Notes under the pieces: model-generated
Seen by the model: only the letters and a program-made list of their open reading frames with translations
Told to the model about the DNA's origin: nothing
Databases searched by the model: none
Program-made: the position numbers and the translations under genes
Part shown: one piece after another, positions 1-11,134 of the stretch
Position numbering within the stretch: the first letter of the stretch is position 1
Layout: each line of letters opens with the position of its first letter
DNA from: Hydrangea macrophylla
Lineage: Eukaryota; Streptophyta; Magnoliopsida; Cornales; Hydrangeaceae
DNA length: 64,000 nt
Direction of reading: 5' to 3'
NCBI GenBank assembly: GCA_033977485.1
Contig: CM066985.1
Location: 79,241,045 to 79,305,044 of the forward strand

Positions 1-52
1 GGATAAGGCTCATAAGTTTGAGGAAGAGCTTAGGGAGATCATTCGTAGCCAT

Positions 53-550
53 GTGGACATGTTGCAAAACCAAATCGTTTCTCTAATAGAAGAAGTCGTC
101 CGCATAGCTGAGAAGAGTGTCAATCGATATCGACATGGGCAACAAGGAAAGAGAGCAAATGACAATAGGGGCAAAAGCCAAGGGAATACCAAGAAACTGT
201 TCACACGGAGTTCGGGATCGTATATGAGTAACCAAGGAGGGAGTACATTCACGGGAGACTCGAGACCGTTGTGCCCAACATGAAACCTGCGACACAGAGG
301 GACTTGCTATCAATTGAGCACCTGCTTCCTCTGTAAGTAACTAGGACACATATCTCGCAATTGGCCTATGAATGCGAATACGACTACACCGAACACCACC
401 TCGAACACTAAGAGCGACAACCCAGAGATGAGAGGGAAATGTTTTGAGTGTGGCCAACCAGGACATATAGCGAAGAACTGTCCAAGTAAGAGACAACCAG
501 AAATGAGCCTCGGGGCATCGAGTATGTCGAGTGGACCAAAGGCAGGGTAA
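53..550 (+). pseudogene. Ty3 gag C-terminal part with zinc knuckle
   Basis: This is the end of the Gag nucleocapsid region. A CCHC zinc knuckle, CFECGQPGHIAKNC, is encoded at 440-481 after an Asn/Thr-rich linker. Gag coats element RNA in cytoplasmic particles, and the knuckle binds the RNA. In-frame stops occur at 281-283, 338-340 and 548-550. A second, more decayed Cys-rich stretch precedes the second stop (CK-stop-LGH). Reading continues in the same frame into the protease. Confidence 0.8.
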
Positions 551-553
551 CGA

Positions 554-949
554 GTGGATAAAGGAAAAAGAGTTGAACAACAACAAGGACGATACTTCCA
601 GCTTAGGCCGGGGAATAAGGATGATATCGTCGTATCAGGTATTCTTCCTATTTGTTCACATTCTGCACGTATACTTATGGATTCTAGTTCAACGCATTCA
701 TTTGTATCACGTGACTTTGTTAAGCATTTAACTGTTAAGTCTGAACCGCTAGGATATGATTTGTGTGTATCCTTGCCTAGTAGTGAACCATTAGTAACTT
801 CTTCGGTATTCAAGTCGTGTGAGATCAAGATAGGCGATAAGATCTTGAGCATTCATTTGATTCCATTGAAAGTGAACTACTTTGATGTTATCTTGGGTAT
901 GGATTGGTTGTCGGTCAATCAAGCTAAGGTCGATTATGAGCAAAAATGA
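554..949 (+). pseudogene. Ty3 aspartic protease domain, active site altered
   Basis: This is the retroviral-type aspartic protease that cuts the polyprotein. The active-site segment MDSSSTHSFVS begins at 677. Family members have D-S/T-G-A-T-H at this place, so the glycine of the catalytic triad has become serine and the copy is unlikely to be active. The conserved tail motif DVILGMDWL is at 883-909, as expected for plant chromoviruses. The region ends at an in-frame TGA (947-949). Confidence 0.8.
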
Positions 950-1261
950 GTTAGTTTCTATCCGTCAGGTCATGAAGAGTTTACTTTTCAGGGTAAGGGC
1001 GTGATCGTACCACCGTACTTGATATCAACAATTCAAGCAAGAAAGATGTTGAAGAGAGGTTGTCTGGGTTTCTTATGTTTGATTGTTGACACACGAGTTC
1101 TTGGACCACTAGTAGAAGACATTCCAGTAGTTCGAGAATTCCCAGATGTTTTTCCTGATGAGTTACCTGATGTATTGATTGAAAGAGAGCTTGAGTTCAC
1201 GATAGAGGTATTACCAGGGTCACAATTGGTATCCAAGGCACTATACTGAATTGCACCGGTA

Positions 1262-2071
1262 GAATTGAAAGAATTAAAAATTCAGTTAGAAAAACTGTTA
1301 GAGAAGGGTTTTATCCAACCATGTGTTTCGTCATGGAGAGCTCCAGTCTTTTTTGTGAAGAAGAAGGATGGGACAATTCGTATGTGTATCGACTATCGAG
1401 AGTTGAATAAGTTGACCGTCAAGAATAAGTATCAGTTGCTGTGAATAGATGACTTGTTTGATCAGTTGCAAAGGGTTCAGGTATTTTCGAGGATTGACTT
1501 GAGATCCAGTTACCACCAGTTGAAGTTTAAGGAGGAAGATGTTGAGAAGATAGCTTTCAAAACTAGATATGGTCACTTTGAATTTTTGGTTATGCCATTT
1601 GGAGTGACTAACGTACCAGCTGCATTCATGGACTTGATGAATCGTATTTTTAAAGACTATTTAGACGAGTTTGTTATAGTATTCATAGATGACATTCTAA
1701 TCTATTCCAAGAGTGTTGAAGATCATGAACACCATTTGCGATTAGCCTTACAACGATTATGTGAGAAAAGATTGTTTGGAAAATTGAAGAAGTGTAAGTT
1801 TTGGTTGACAGAGATTGCTTTCCTTGGACATATTGTATCAGTTAAAGGAATTTCTGTAGACCCTCAGAAGATAGAAGGCGTTACTAATTGGGTGAGACCA
1901 ACGAATATGACAGAGATCCAAAGTTTCCTAGGATTAGCTGGTTATTATCGGAGATTTGTAAAAGAATTTTCACGTATTGCAATGCCAATGACACAGTTGA
2001 TGAGAAAAGATGTTGCTTTCGTATGGAGTCCGGAGTGTGAGAAAGGTTTTCAAGAGTTAAAGAGTCGATAA
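1262..2071 (+). pseudogene. Ty3 reverse transcriptase domain
   Basis: The conserved RT blocks appear in order: [25 protein letters not shown], the fingers/palm segment [12 protein letters not shown], and the [16 protein letters not shown] block. The catalytic block is [10 protein letters not shown], a variant of Y-x-D-D. The thumb/connection follows ([19 protein letters not shown]). In-frame TGA codons at 1247-1249 and 1442-1444 and a TAA at 2069-2071 inactivate it. The stop at 1442 sits exactly where related elements have an Arg codon (before IDDLFDQL). Confidence 0.88.
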
Positions 2072-2470
2072 GTGGATGCACCAATCTTATCCGTTCCGAC
2101 AGGGATGGAAGGGTTTATCATTTACAGTGATGCTTCATATAGAGGTTTAGATTGCGTTCTTATGCAAGGTGATAAGGTTATTGCATATGCATCAAGTTAA
2201 CTTAGACCGCACAAGAAGAACTATCCGACACATGATCTAGAATTGGCCGTCGTGATTTTTGTATTGAAGATTTGGCATCATTATCTATTAGAGGAGAAAT
2301 GTGAGATATATACGGATCACAAAAATTTGAAATACTTGTTCACACAACGAGAATTGAACATGAGGCAAAGGAGATGGTTAGAGTTGATGAAGGACTATGA
2401 TTTATCAATTTAGTATCATCCGGGCAAGGCAAATGTTGTTGCCGATGCTCTTAGTCGTAAGGCACCAACC
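2072..2470 (+). pseudogene. Ty3 RNase H domain
   Basis: RNase H removes the RNA strand during element reverse transcription. Visible motifs are YSDAS near 2124, [16 protein letters not shown] just after 2200, [11 protein letters not shown] near 2310 and YHPGKANVVADALSRK ending near 2460. The acidic catalytic positions appear to be kept, but TAA at 2198-2200 and TAG at 2411-2413 interrupt the frame. Both stops fall at positions that are usually Gln in this group. Confidence 0.85.
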
Positions 2471-2485
2471 AACACTGCATCAGAT

Positions 2486-3700
2486 TTGACTTCTCATAAA
2501 GAATTGATTCGAGATATGGAGAATTTGGAGCTTGAGGTGATTCGGAGGATTGAAAGTGGCTTGATGTCGACGATTATGGCACAACCACTCTTGATTCACG
2601 AGATCACAGGGAAACAACTTCAAGATGTCGCTTTGAAGAAGATTTGTGATGAGATTCTAATGGGAAAACAACCAGGTTTTGCTTTTGAGAACAATGTTTT
2701 GAGATTGAGGGGTAGAATTTGTGTACCTAACAAAAAAGAATTAAAACTGAACATCCTAGAGGAAGCACACAATATAAAGTACATTGTTCATCCGGGAAGC
2801 ACCAAAATGTATAAAGACTTGAGACATGTTTATTGCTAGCCGGGAATGAAGACAAAAATAGCACGATACGTTTCACGTTGTACGAGTTGTCAATAAGTGA
2901 AGACCGAACGACAATTACCTTCGGGATTGTTACAACCATTACCGATAGCTAAATGGAAATGGGAACACACAATAATGAACTTTGATAGTGGGTTTCTGAG
3001 GTTAAAGAAATCAAATACTATTATTTGGGTGATTGTTGACCGTTTGACAAAGTCATCGCACTTCCTACTACTTCGAACAATTAAACCGATAACGTTAGCT
3101 AAGTTGTATATCCGCGGGATTGTGAGACTACCTGGTATTCCAGATTCTATTGTTTCAAATAGAGATAGTAGTTTTACATTAAGGTTTTGGAGAGCCTTGC
3201 AAGAAGCAATGGGTACCAAATTGCATTTCAGTACCGCTTTTCATCCTCAGATCGATGGTCAATCGGAAAGAGTAATCTAGATTTTGGAAGACATTCTTTA
3301 TTTATGTGTACTTGATTTTCAGGGTGATTGGGAAGATCACTTGCCATTAATTGAGCTTGCGTATAATAACAATTTTCAGTCGAGTATTGGGATGGCTCCT
3401 TATGAAGTTTTGTATGGTCGTGTATATCGTTCACCGATTAGTTGGACGAAAGTTAGAGAAAGAATGATTGAAGGGCCAAAAATTGTACAAGACACAACGG
3501 ACAAGATAATGGTAATTCGACAACAGTTACTGACAACTAAGAGTAGGTATAAGAGTTATGCCGAAAAAAGTAGACGACCGTTGGAATTTGACGTGGGAGA
3601 TTTGGTTTACTTGAAGGTGTCACCTTCAAAGGGGATCACTAGATTTGGAAGACACGGGAAACTTAATCCGAGATACGTAGGACCTTTTGAGATCATTGGG
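2486..3700 (+). pseudogene. Ty3 integrase domain
   Basis: Integrase inserts the cDNA into nuclear DNA. The N-terminal zinc-binding region includes a His-rich part (VHPGSTKMYKDLRHVY) and the C-x2-C pair CTSC at about 2879. The catalytic core follows: the usual first Asp block reads TIMNFDSGF and the second reads VSNRDSSF, so both catalytic aspartates look replaced by Asn. The Glu block DGQSERVI is retained. ELAYNNNFQSSIGMAPYE and the GPF/Y-type segment YVGPFEII complete the domain. Stops at 2837, 2894 and 3278 break it. Confidence 0.85.
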
Positions 3701-4020
3701 AGAGTTGGACTTGTAGCGTATCGTTTGAACTTGTCGAGTGAGTATGCTCAAGTTCATAATGTATTCCATGTATCATTGCTATGGAAACACTTAATAGAGG
3801 ATAGCGATCAAGTGATGACTCCGACGCTGAATGAAATTTAGAATGATTTGACGGTATGTTGCGTACCCGATAGAGATCTTGGATCGGAGGGATCAAATCT
3901 TACGAAATAAAGTGATATCGAAGGTGAAATTGTTATGGCGTAGCCAAACGACGGAAGAAATGACATGGGAAATAGAGGATGAGATACGTACTCAGTATCC
4001 GCACCTTTTTTATACATGAG
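3700..4020 (+). pseudogene. Integrase C-terminal chromodomain
   Basis: After HNVFHVSLL (about 3755-3780) and a stop at 3839-3841 the reading frame shifts by one. It then encodes ILDRRDQILRNKVI and VKLLWRSQTTEEMTWEIEDE, ending with YPHLFYT and a stop near 4018. This is the chromodomain tail of Tekay-type elements, thought to steer integration to heterochromatin. The frameshift, near 3850, is the only one noticed in the whole gag-pol. Confidence 0.75.
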
Positions 4021-4061
4021 GTACAAGTTTGGGGACAAACTTCTTTTAAGGGAAAGAGTAT

Positions 4062-6152
4062 TATAACACCCGCATTTATGTTATCGTATTTCATTACATT
4101 GTTATGCATGATAATGTGATGTGTTGTGCATTTTGGCACATGTTTGAGTAGTTTTGACTCACGAGTCAATTTGGGTGTCTGTGTTAGAGAACCCTCTGAG
4201 ATGATGTGAATGAGTGTTTTGTGGTTGTGACGTCTCTCCGAGTATGAGACGGTCATTGTGGAATACTTTAAATGTTTATCTGAAATTAAATGTTTACCTG
4301 AAATTAAATGTTTACCTGTGTATTTTACTATCTGTATTATTTTCTGGCTTAGAATATATTTTTGTTGTTAGATTTAGCATCCTGGTGAGTACGAATTAAC
4401 ACGCTATTAATTTGGTAGGCTAATTAGCAACTTCGAAAAAGTCATATAAGAATTTGCGTTTTAGCAACCAAACGAAACTTAGTCGAAAACTTTTATAATT
4501 TCGAGGTTTCACTTGTAAAACTATGGATTAGCTCGTGGGGAGGTAAACACAATTTTAGAAAATGTTGCCTATATATAGAAAGTGATGACTTTCATATTTT
4601 TACAACTTTTTAACCTAAAACTCAAGAGGAGGCCAAAAGGGTGATTTTGTTGCTTAGAGCTTCTCGACGCCCGTTCGTCCGCTGGCTTTTCACCAAATTT
4701 CATATTTGAACTCCTCGAGGTAAGGCCTTCGTTTTGATACATATTAGGCCATGTTTGGCTAAGTTTTCCGAAAAGTTATTTTCTATAATTTTTCATAAAA
4801 GTTGATATTCGGACTTTTGATCCATAGGTATCGTACTAGACGGACTTCTGCATGTTCTTTGTACTCGGGTTTTCCTTGGATCGTAGTTTAAGAGCATTTT
4901 TTAGAGGTGAGTGATTCAACTATGTGTTTTGGAATGATTGCTTGACATGTATTCATGTTGTGTATGAAAAGCATATGTTAGTTTATAGATATATAATGTG
5001 CAGTTCGTATTGGGCGATTATATTGATAAGTAGGCCCAATAGCATGGTGAAATGTTTTATTTACCGAGAGCATGGTGATATGTATTTGAGCATGTTGAGT
5101 TGCTTATTTGGGTCAAAGGAGCACGTGGTTACTGAGCCATTTTGTGGAGCCGATATAGGCATCAAGGTCGCACGATTGAAGAGAAGAATCGTGGGTCTTA
5201 CCCTTTCGTGTGGACTTATTGGCGAGGAGTCGCGGATTGGGAGTATGGGACGTACACGTGAGGCTCCAGAAACTAGTATGAAATGTAGTGATGTGAATGC
5301 GAGCATGTTTATCATTCATGTGCATATGTTGTTTCATTCACTAAGCATTAACTTAAACAAATCGAATATGTATGGTTATTCAAATAACCATTTCAGGTGT
5401 TAATGCCGACGAGGAATCGGGGAAGTGATCGCGAGATGTTGGGAGTTTACTTAAAAGGCGACATATAGATGTTTATCTGGTAGTTTTGTTAAGGAACTTG
5501 TAATAGGAATGGATAGTACTTTTGTATACGTTTTATTTGAATTCCAAGTTCTATAAGGAATTACTACATTTTGTATTGATTTTGAAACCACGGTTTGGAT
5601 TGGTTAAGTTGTTTGAATCTGAACCTAGAGTTCACGTTTTGAAGTATTTTACTTGTCGACTTCATATCTTGTTTTAATGTTGAGATCGCATGGGTCGCTT
5701 GACCTTAGGCAATATCCTAGTGCAAGAAGGATTGCTGTCAGAGGGTCATTCGACCGATCGAAGGGGACAACTCGACCGGTAGAAATGCCCTCTGCTATGA
5801 AGGATTATTGCCGAGGGGTCATCTGGCCGGTCGAACGGGGCAACTCGACCGGTTGAAATGACCCCTGCATGAAAATGTTTTATACCCCTTACGTAACTTA
5901 TTTAAATGTTTTGATTGGTTCTTGGGGCACCTTTGAAACCCCTTTGAATATAAATTCATTTGTTTCAAAATATAATTACGCTTTCAAATTTATACAGATT
6001 TTACCAACTTCGGGTGTATTGTTTCAAAAGTACGACTACTCGTTGTTATTTTAAGTTCATTTTTCTGTTGCTCTAACTTCGTAATGAGTAGGAAGAGCCT
6101 CGGTGGCGTGCCATGGGCTTCGGTTCCACTATTGTGGGATCGGGCTGTGATA
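4062..6152 (+). repeat. 3' LTR of the Ty3/Tekay-like element
   Basis: It starts directly after a purine-rich tract (4046-4059, TTTTAAGGGAAAGAG), which is the expected plus-strand primer site. It begins TATAACACC and ends TGTGATA. It shares blocks with the solo LTR at 26872-28753, for example the segment around 5087-5115 (ATGTTGAGTTGCTTATTTGG) and the segment near 4416 (TAGGCTAATTAGCAACTTC), so both belong to one broad LTR family. A duplicated palindromic-word array lies at 5722-5865. Confidence 0.75.
5722..5865 (+). repeat. Word array A: two tandem ~72-bp units with CGACCGGT words
   Basis: Unit 1 (about 5722-5790) and unit 2 (about 5794-5865) share the skeleton AAGGATT...GGGTCAT...CTCGACCGGT...GAAATG. 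Each holds two near-palindromic words (TCGACCGATCGA and CTCGACCGGTAGA; TGGCCGGTCGAAC and CTCGACCGGTTGA). The array lies in the distal third of the LTR. Confidence 0.8.
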
Positions 6153-7096
6153 CATTGTCACAGTCAATAGGAACTCAAACTTGTATAGGGATACATATTC
6201 TTAATCCTGAGATAATCATGGACACAAGTTGTATGCTTGGTTGCTTTAACTTACCAATCAGTGAGGTCTTGCAAGATCAACACCTGAGTATCTTGAAAAA
6301 TTAGGTATGCAACGTTGGGAACATATATTGCCAAGATGGAATTCTACCCTCTTCTATAAGAGTAAGTATTCCCTGGAGAATGTAACTAGGAGTGATTACC
6401 GAGAGCTGGCCAGCCTTGCCAATAAAGTGTTTGTTGACACGTTTGGCAATCCAAGCGTAGTGAATGAAACTCGAGGAATATAAGATGTATTTATCTATTG
6501 GGTCGATAGTGTATTAAAACATACATCCCGATGATAAATACGAATACTCTCTGGTAGAGGGACATTCGTATCATATTAACAAGTCTAGCAATCGCTTATG
6601 TATGTGTGAATTTTTTCTTATGCACTAGAGTACAATAATCATTTTATAGTGGTATTAATGATATTGATTCCTTAGTTAAAGAGTATTGACTAGATGGAAT
6701 AATAATTAAGCAGAGCCAGTAATTAAGAACCTAAGGGTCCTACTCTTAGCTCAAAAGGATGTTTGGATGTGAAGGAACAATGCAATGGAAAATTTGGGAA
6801 AAAGTTGGACCCAATCGATTGGTGTTCAGATCCAATCGATTGGTGAAGCAATCGATTATACTAGATGCAATCGATTGGAGGAGCAATTGATTGTCCGTGA
6901 GGCAATTGATTGCTTTACCAATCAATTGCCACTTTTGACAATCGATTGGTATTTAAGTTGGTTCAGAAGTTTATAAATACAGGAACTGGGGGTAGAATGT
7001 TAGATGAACGTCTTTTCTTCTCCCAGAAGTTCCAAATCTGTTTGTAAGCTTCCCAAACCCTTCCAAAGCCTCCCAAATTTTCTCTAGAGGGGTTTC
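6153..7096 (+). mobile_element. LTR-like sequence, left part, host of the pol-less insertion
   Basis: This segment and 15649 to about 16040 were contiguous before the Athila-like insertion. A TATA box (TTATAAATA at 6971-6979) follows word array B, and the right part ends in a U5-like stretch (AAATGTTCCCTTCA near 16024-16038). This suggests a disrupted LTR on the plus strand. Its left boundary was not found. A short open stretch without a start (about 6261-6482) was not recognised. Confidence 0.45.
6812..6949. repeat. Word array B: eight CAATCGATTG-type palindromes
   Basis: Eight copies of a 10-11 bp palindrome occur in 138 bp: four CAATCGATTGG, one CAATCGATTA, two CAATTGATTG and one CAATCAATTG. 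Non-repeated spacers of about 6 to 14 bp separate them. The array ends about 20 bp upstream of a TATA box at 6971. Confidence 0.9.
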
Positions 7097-8510
7097 TGAT
7101 CTTGTCAAAATCAAGATATAAAAGTATGCTTATTTTTTGCTTTACTTTCAAAAGATTGTAGTGTGGAAAGTACAGGTCGAACCCACAGAGATTGTTAACT
7201 TTTAATCCTTTAATTACTAAAATCTAATCTATCTAGTTATAAGAAAATCGGAAGTTGAATTGATTTAGGTTTTGATTATCACTATTACTTTAAACTATGA
7301 ATTAAACTATGAATTTATAGAAATAAGATCTAGAATGAAATCTAAGTAAACTTATATGCAAACTTGGAAATTGATGTAAATATATGGAGATGGGACCTAG
7401 GATTACAAATCCACCACTAACTATGCATCGAGGGTCTATACTTCTTATTCTAAGTTCTATGTTTGGATAGTTATGATCTATTGTAGCTACAAGCCCAATA
7501 GTATCGTCAAGAAGATATCGTTAGTTTAATCTAAACATAATCCATCTACGGTTCACATGAATCATCTACCTATAACTAGGGTGTAGCATAACTCATCTTT
7601 CCTAAGCATGGATTATAAAAGAAGTAAACATCACAATCACATACGCACCTTTGTATGTAAATACTCCTATCAATCACAGATATCAAGGACTATTGAGTTC
7701 AATAAGTATAAGGAAAAATCTAAGACAAGAATAGATCCAAAGTACTCTTGATTATTAACATTAAAAACTGATTATATAAAATCCACCAACATACAATCAC
7801 TATCCATAAACATAAAAACTTAAAATAGAAAAGCATAGAATCCCCCTTTACATAGCTAGGGTTTCATTGAAACCCTAGATGAGGAGTTTAGTTGCTCATG
7901 ATAGGTGAAAGCATGAAGATGGAGTTGATGTAAGCCATTAGAAACCTTCCTCTTGCCTTCAAAAAGTGCTGAATGAATGTATTGGTGAATTGCTCTCAAG
8001 GTGTGTATAATAATTGCCAACCCTCTAATTGAAGTAAAATAGAGTTTATATAGATTTACAACATGTTTTGGAAGCCTTTACAACTCGAAACGGACTGAAA
8101 CTGATGTAATTTACAGTCTGGACGTCGTTTAGCAGTCTCGTTTGCACAGGAGTCCTCAGTATACTGAAATACGCAACATTGGTTTTTGGGCATATCGCGC
8201 GAGCGGGTCGCGCGAGCGCGACTTTTGGTACCTCGCGCGCGCGGATCGCGCGAGCGAATTATTGGGGGTCTCGCGCGAGCGGATCGCGCGAGCGACTCTC
8301 TGATTTTCGCGCCCGCGGATCGCGCGCGCGACTTGGATTTTTCAGCTTCTTTCTTGATACTTTTTCACCCTGTTTAGCCTGGTTTAGCTGATTTCTTCCA
8401 AAACCTGTCAGAAACTAGAAAAACAGAGTAAAAATATACAAAAACAGGATACAAAGGCACTAACAAATGCGCGTTAAAGCGTATAAATAGGATTAGTTCT
8501 CTCCCGATCA
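7097..8510 (-). repeat. 3' LTR of the pol-less element
   Basis: Read on the minus strand it runs from TGATCGGG to CAAGATCA. A TATA-like box (TATATAAAC, about 8047-8055 minus) lies downstream of the CG-rich word array at 8193-8332, so the array is in U3. Near the far end the minus strand reads TGTGGGTTCGACCTGTAC, a stretch common in U5 of Athila/Ogre-type LTRs. Confidence 0.92.
8193..8332. repeat. Word array C: CG-rich dyads in the 3' LTR
   Basis: Four blocks, each a pair of words of the form TCGCGCGAGCG joined by GGATC or GGGTC, are separated by AT-rich spacers. An identical array is at 15326-15465 in the other LTR. The GC content contrasts sharply with the AT-rich surroundings. Confidence 0.92.
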
Positions 8511-11134
8511 CACCCCCAAACCTACATTTTGCTAGTCCTCGAGCAAAACTAAAATAAAAACTACTAATAAAAATCTATTCCATTTTCGTATGGATCACGA
8601 TTGCATTTAGCGTATGCAACAAGCCTTTTAAACCCCTAGGTGTCCCTAGTCGGACGAGTGAAGTCTCGTGAAGGTTCTCGTCAACAAGTTACCCACAACC
8701 ATCTTTATTAACTTAAAATTTTAAAAACTTTTATTCAAACAAAACAATCAATACTCCTTATTATATAACAAAGATTTGAAATAGAATAACGAACATAAAG
8801 AAACAGAATCAAACGTCTACATACATCATGAAAAACAATCTCAAGCACATGCATCGTATAAATCAATAGAGTTTCTCATAAAATTGCACGTGTGTGATAT
8901 GGTAGTCAAATGAACACGCGCTTATCATGAAATTGGAATATAACTCGGATGACCATCTAACTATGCTTCGACTACGAATCTCACAATGTCAATTACACTC
9001 TAAAATGAAACACTCTGAAACATGTGTAATTTCTCTAGTATACGTGAGCAAAGGAAATATATTTTCAAAACGAATAACGCTCACATACGACATGAAAAAG
9101 ACGCATGACACGAAAGAACAGTAGTCCCATGGATAAGATGCCAATAATCAAGAAAAATTAATTATTACCATGTTTTAATCCCCTCCCCATCATTTACATA
9201 TCAAAACCATGTTCTTCTAGGACCAAATAGGACTTTTCAAAGGTTGTAACATGACTCAGGTAATAAAAAAGGATAAAATGGATATATGGGTAGATTTAGA
9301 ATGGCATTGTAAGGCATGTTCAATTTCTTTCATTCGTTTCTTCTACCAACTTTCATCTTTTCTTTCCCTTCATTCCTTTTCATTTTTTTTTCTTCTTTTC
9401 TTTCATCATTTTTTTTCAACCTTCCTCTTCTTTATTTTTTTCTTTTCCTTTTTCTTTTCTTGCTTTTGACACGAATATTCAATACATAACAAGGCAACCA
9501 CCCCAAATATCATCTTATTTTCTTCTTCTTCTCAATCACACATCGCCTTAACACCACTAAAAGGTGATCAATCTTTCAGAAGTGAACTCCAAGTTGGCCA
9601 AATTGGAGCAAAAACAAGGATAATGGTGATTTAAGAAAGAAATGGCATTTTAATGGCTCAAAAGGGGGAACTAAGGAAATTTTATCTTTTATCGGCCGGC
9701 AGTAAACAAAGAAGGCCTAAAATCATTTCCTATGGTTATATGGTTCTTCAATGTTTACGACGGAAGATTATTTTGCATGGTAACAAATATTTTAACTTGA
9801 CTATCAACCAAAACAAGAATAATGAGACTAAACAACAAGTAGATGCGCTATTTCAATGAAATTCGACAAACACAATGTATTTATAACCCTCAAAACAGAA
9901 AAGATAGGCTCAAAAGCTCACCGGGTTTAGTCTCCACCATGTGTTATCTAGAAATCCGAATCATATTATAGTTCACAACCAACATGTATTCAAGCAACTA
10001 CGTGCAGTGCATAAGTTGTTGTGCAAATCTATGATCTAAAACTACGATTCAAACAATACATAACTTAAAACATTTCATCATGACTTTAGTAAATGTTTAA
10101 TCACATATTCTCTTATTTACCATTCTATAACAATTCAAAGTTATTGAACAAGAGGTATCAAATTGCTATTGCAAAAACATTAGTACTATCGTTTATTTAA
10201 ACACACTTGTTGAAAATTTTAAAATTTTAGTGCATAATAACGTGCATGTGTGTGCATACCCCCAAACCTAAACCTTTCATTGTCCCCAATGAAACAATAA
10301 AACGAAAGAAAGGAGAGTACATAAGATAGGAACGATAATACCTCGATCTCGGCAAGCCTAGAACACATAACAGGTTAACACCAAGGAAATGTGACAATAA
10401 AGTTCAATGTTACCTGTTACTACTAGATAAACGAAAAGAAACTAACAAAAATATAGGAAAAGTAAATGAAACCAAAATTTAACAAATAAATCTAAAATCT
10501 AAGTTAAACTAAACTAAACTAGCAAAAGGAAAAGAAAGAAAACGAAAAAGTATAAATATAATAAGGAAAACAATAACTAACTTGAACTAAACTGAAACAA
10601 CTAAACAAAAAAAACATAAACGTAAAAACTATTAGAACCAGTGTGGGGGAAGGCTACAAGAAAACAAAAGAAAATATGCAGAAATGGGGGAATCGCGCGC
10701 GCGGTCCGCGCGAGCGGCCGTCGCGCGTGCGAATTCCAAATTTTTTTTTTTTTTTTTTTTTTTGAAAATTTTCGCGCGAGCGAGGTACCTCGCGCCCGCG
10801 AGATCAGGCGCGAGTAACTGCTGAGGCATCATAAAAAGAAAACGAAAGGAAAAACACTAAGGGGCAAACTCGCGCCAGCGGGCCGCGCGAGCGACGTCTC
10901 GCGCGAGCAGACCGCGCGCGCGAGTTTGGTTTTTTCCACTTTTTGATTAAAATTATGTATATACTATTAAAATAAATTAATTCCAACCCCCAAACCTATC
11001 CAGAATGTCCAAAACAGACACAAACAGACCCAAAAACAACCAAAAATAAGGAAAACGAATGAAATAAAGCTTGGGTTGCCTCCCAAGAAGCGCTAACTTT
11101 TACGTCTTTAGCTAGACCTTTCTAGCATAAGACT
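8511..11134 (-). other. Non-coding interior where pol should be
   Basis: This is 2.6 kb without a credible ORF on either strand. The minus strand contains GCGCTTCTTGGGAGGCAACC (about 11077-11096), a block usually found downstream of the coding region in Athila-like elements. It therefore appears that RT, RNase H and integrase were deleted and the protease was joined to 3' non-coding sequence. 9340-9470 is a pyrimidine-rich tract. The polypurine tract for the 3' LTR is 8511-8522 (minus GGTTTGGGGGTG). Confidence 0.7.
10692..10923. repeat. Word array C', internal copies outside the LTRs
   Basis: Three clusters (10692-10733, 10772-10815, 10869-10923) of the CGCGCGAGCG-type words occur in the non-coding interior of the element, interrupted by a 23-base T run at 10741-10763. 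Nearby is a CCCCCAAACCT motif (about 10986), which also occurs at 8512-8522 next to the LTR and near 10260. Confidence 0.85.

Larger units (their letters stand above)
1..6152 (+). mobile_element. Ty3/gypsy chromovirus (Tekay-like), 5'-truncated by window edge
   Basis: The domains run gag zinc knuckle, protease, reverse transcriptase, RNase H, integrase, chromodomain, polypurine tract and LTR, which is the plant chromovirus order. The 5' LTR and start of gag lie outside the window, so no TSD can be tested. The coding region stays in a single frame from about 53 to 3841 but contains 13 stop codons, so it is a dead copy. The LTR start (TATAACACC, from TGTAACACC) and end (TGTGATA, from TGTGACA) match the usual termini of this group with small changes. 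Confidence 0.9.

Noticed and set aside
6812..6949. CRISPR-like array of short repeats
   Set aside because: Words are palindromic and too short, spacers are variable and 6-14 bp, and the DNA is plant nuclear.
8179..8391. Overlapping Arg/Ala-rich ORFs over the CG-rich array, repeated at 15312-15524
   Set aside because: Produced by the CG-word array in the LTR; no start context, no family, and both strands are open for the same compositional reason.
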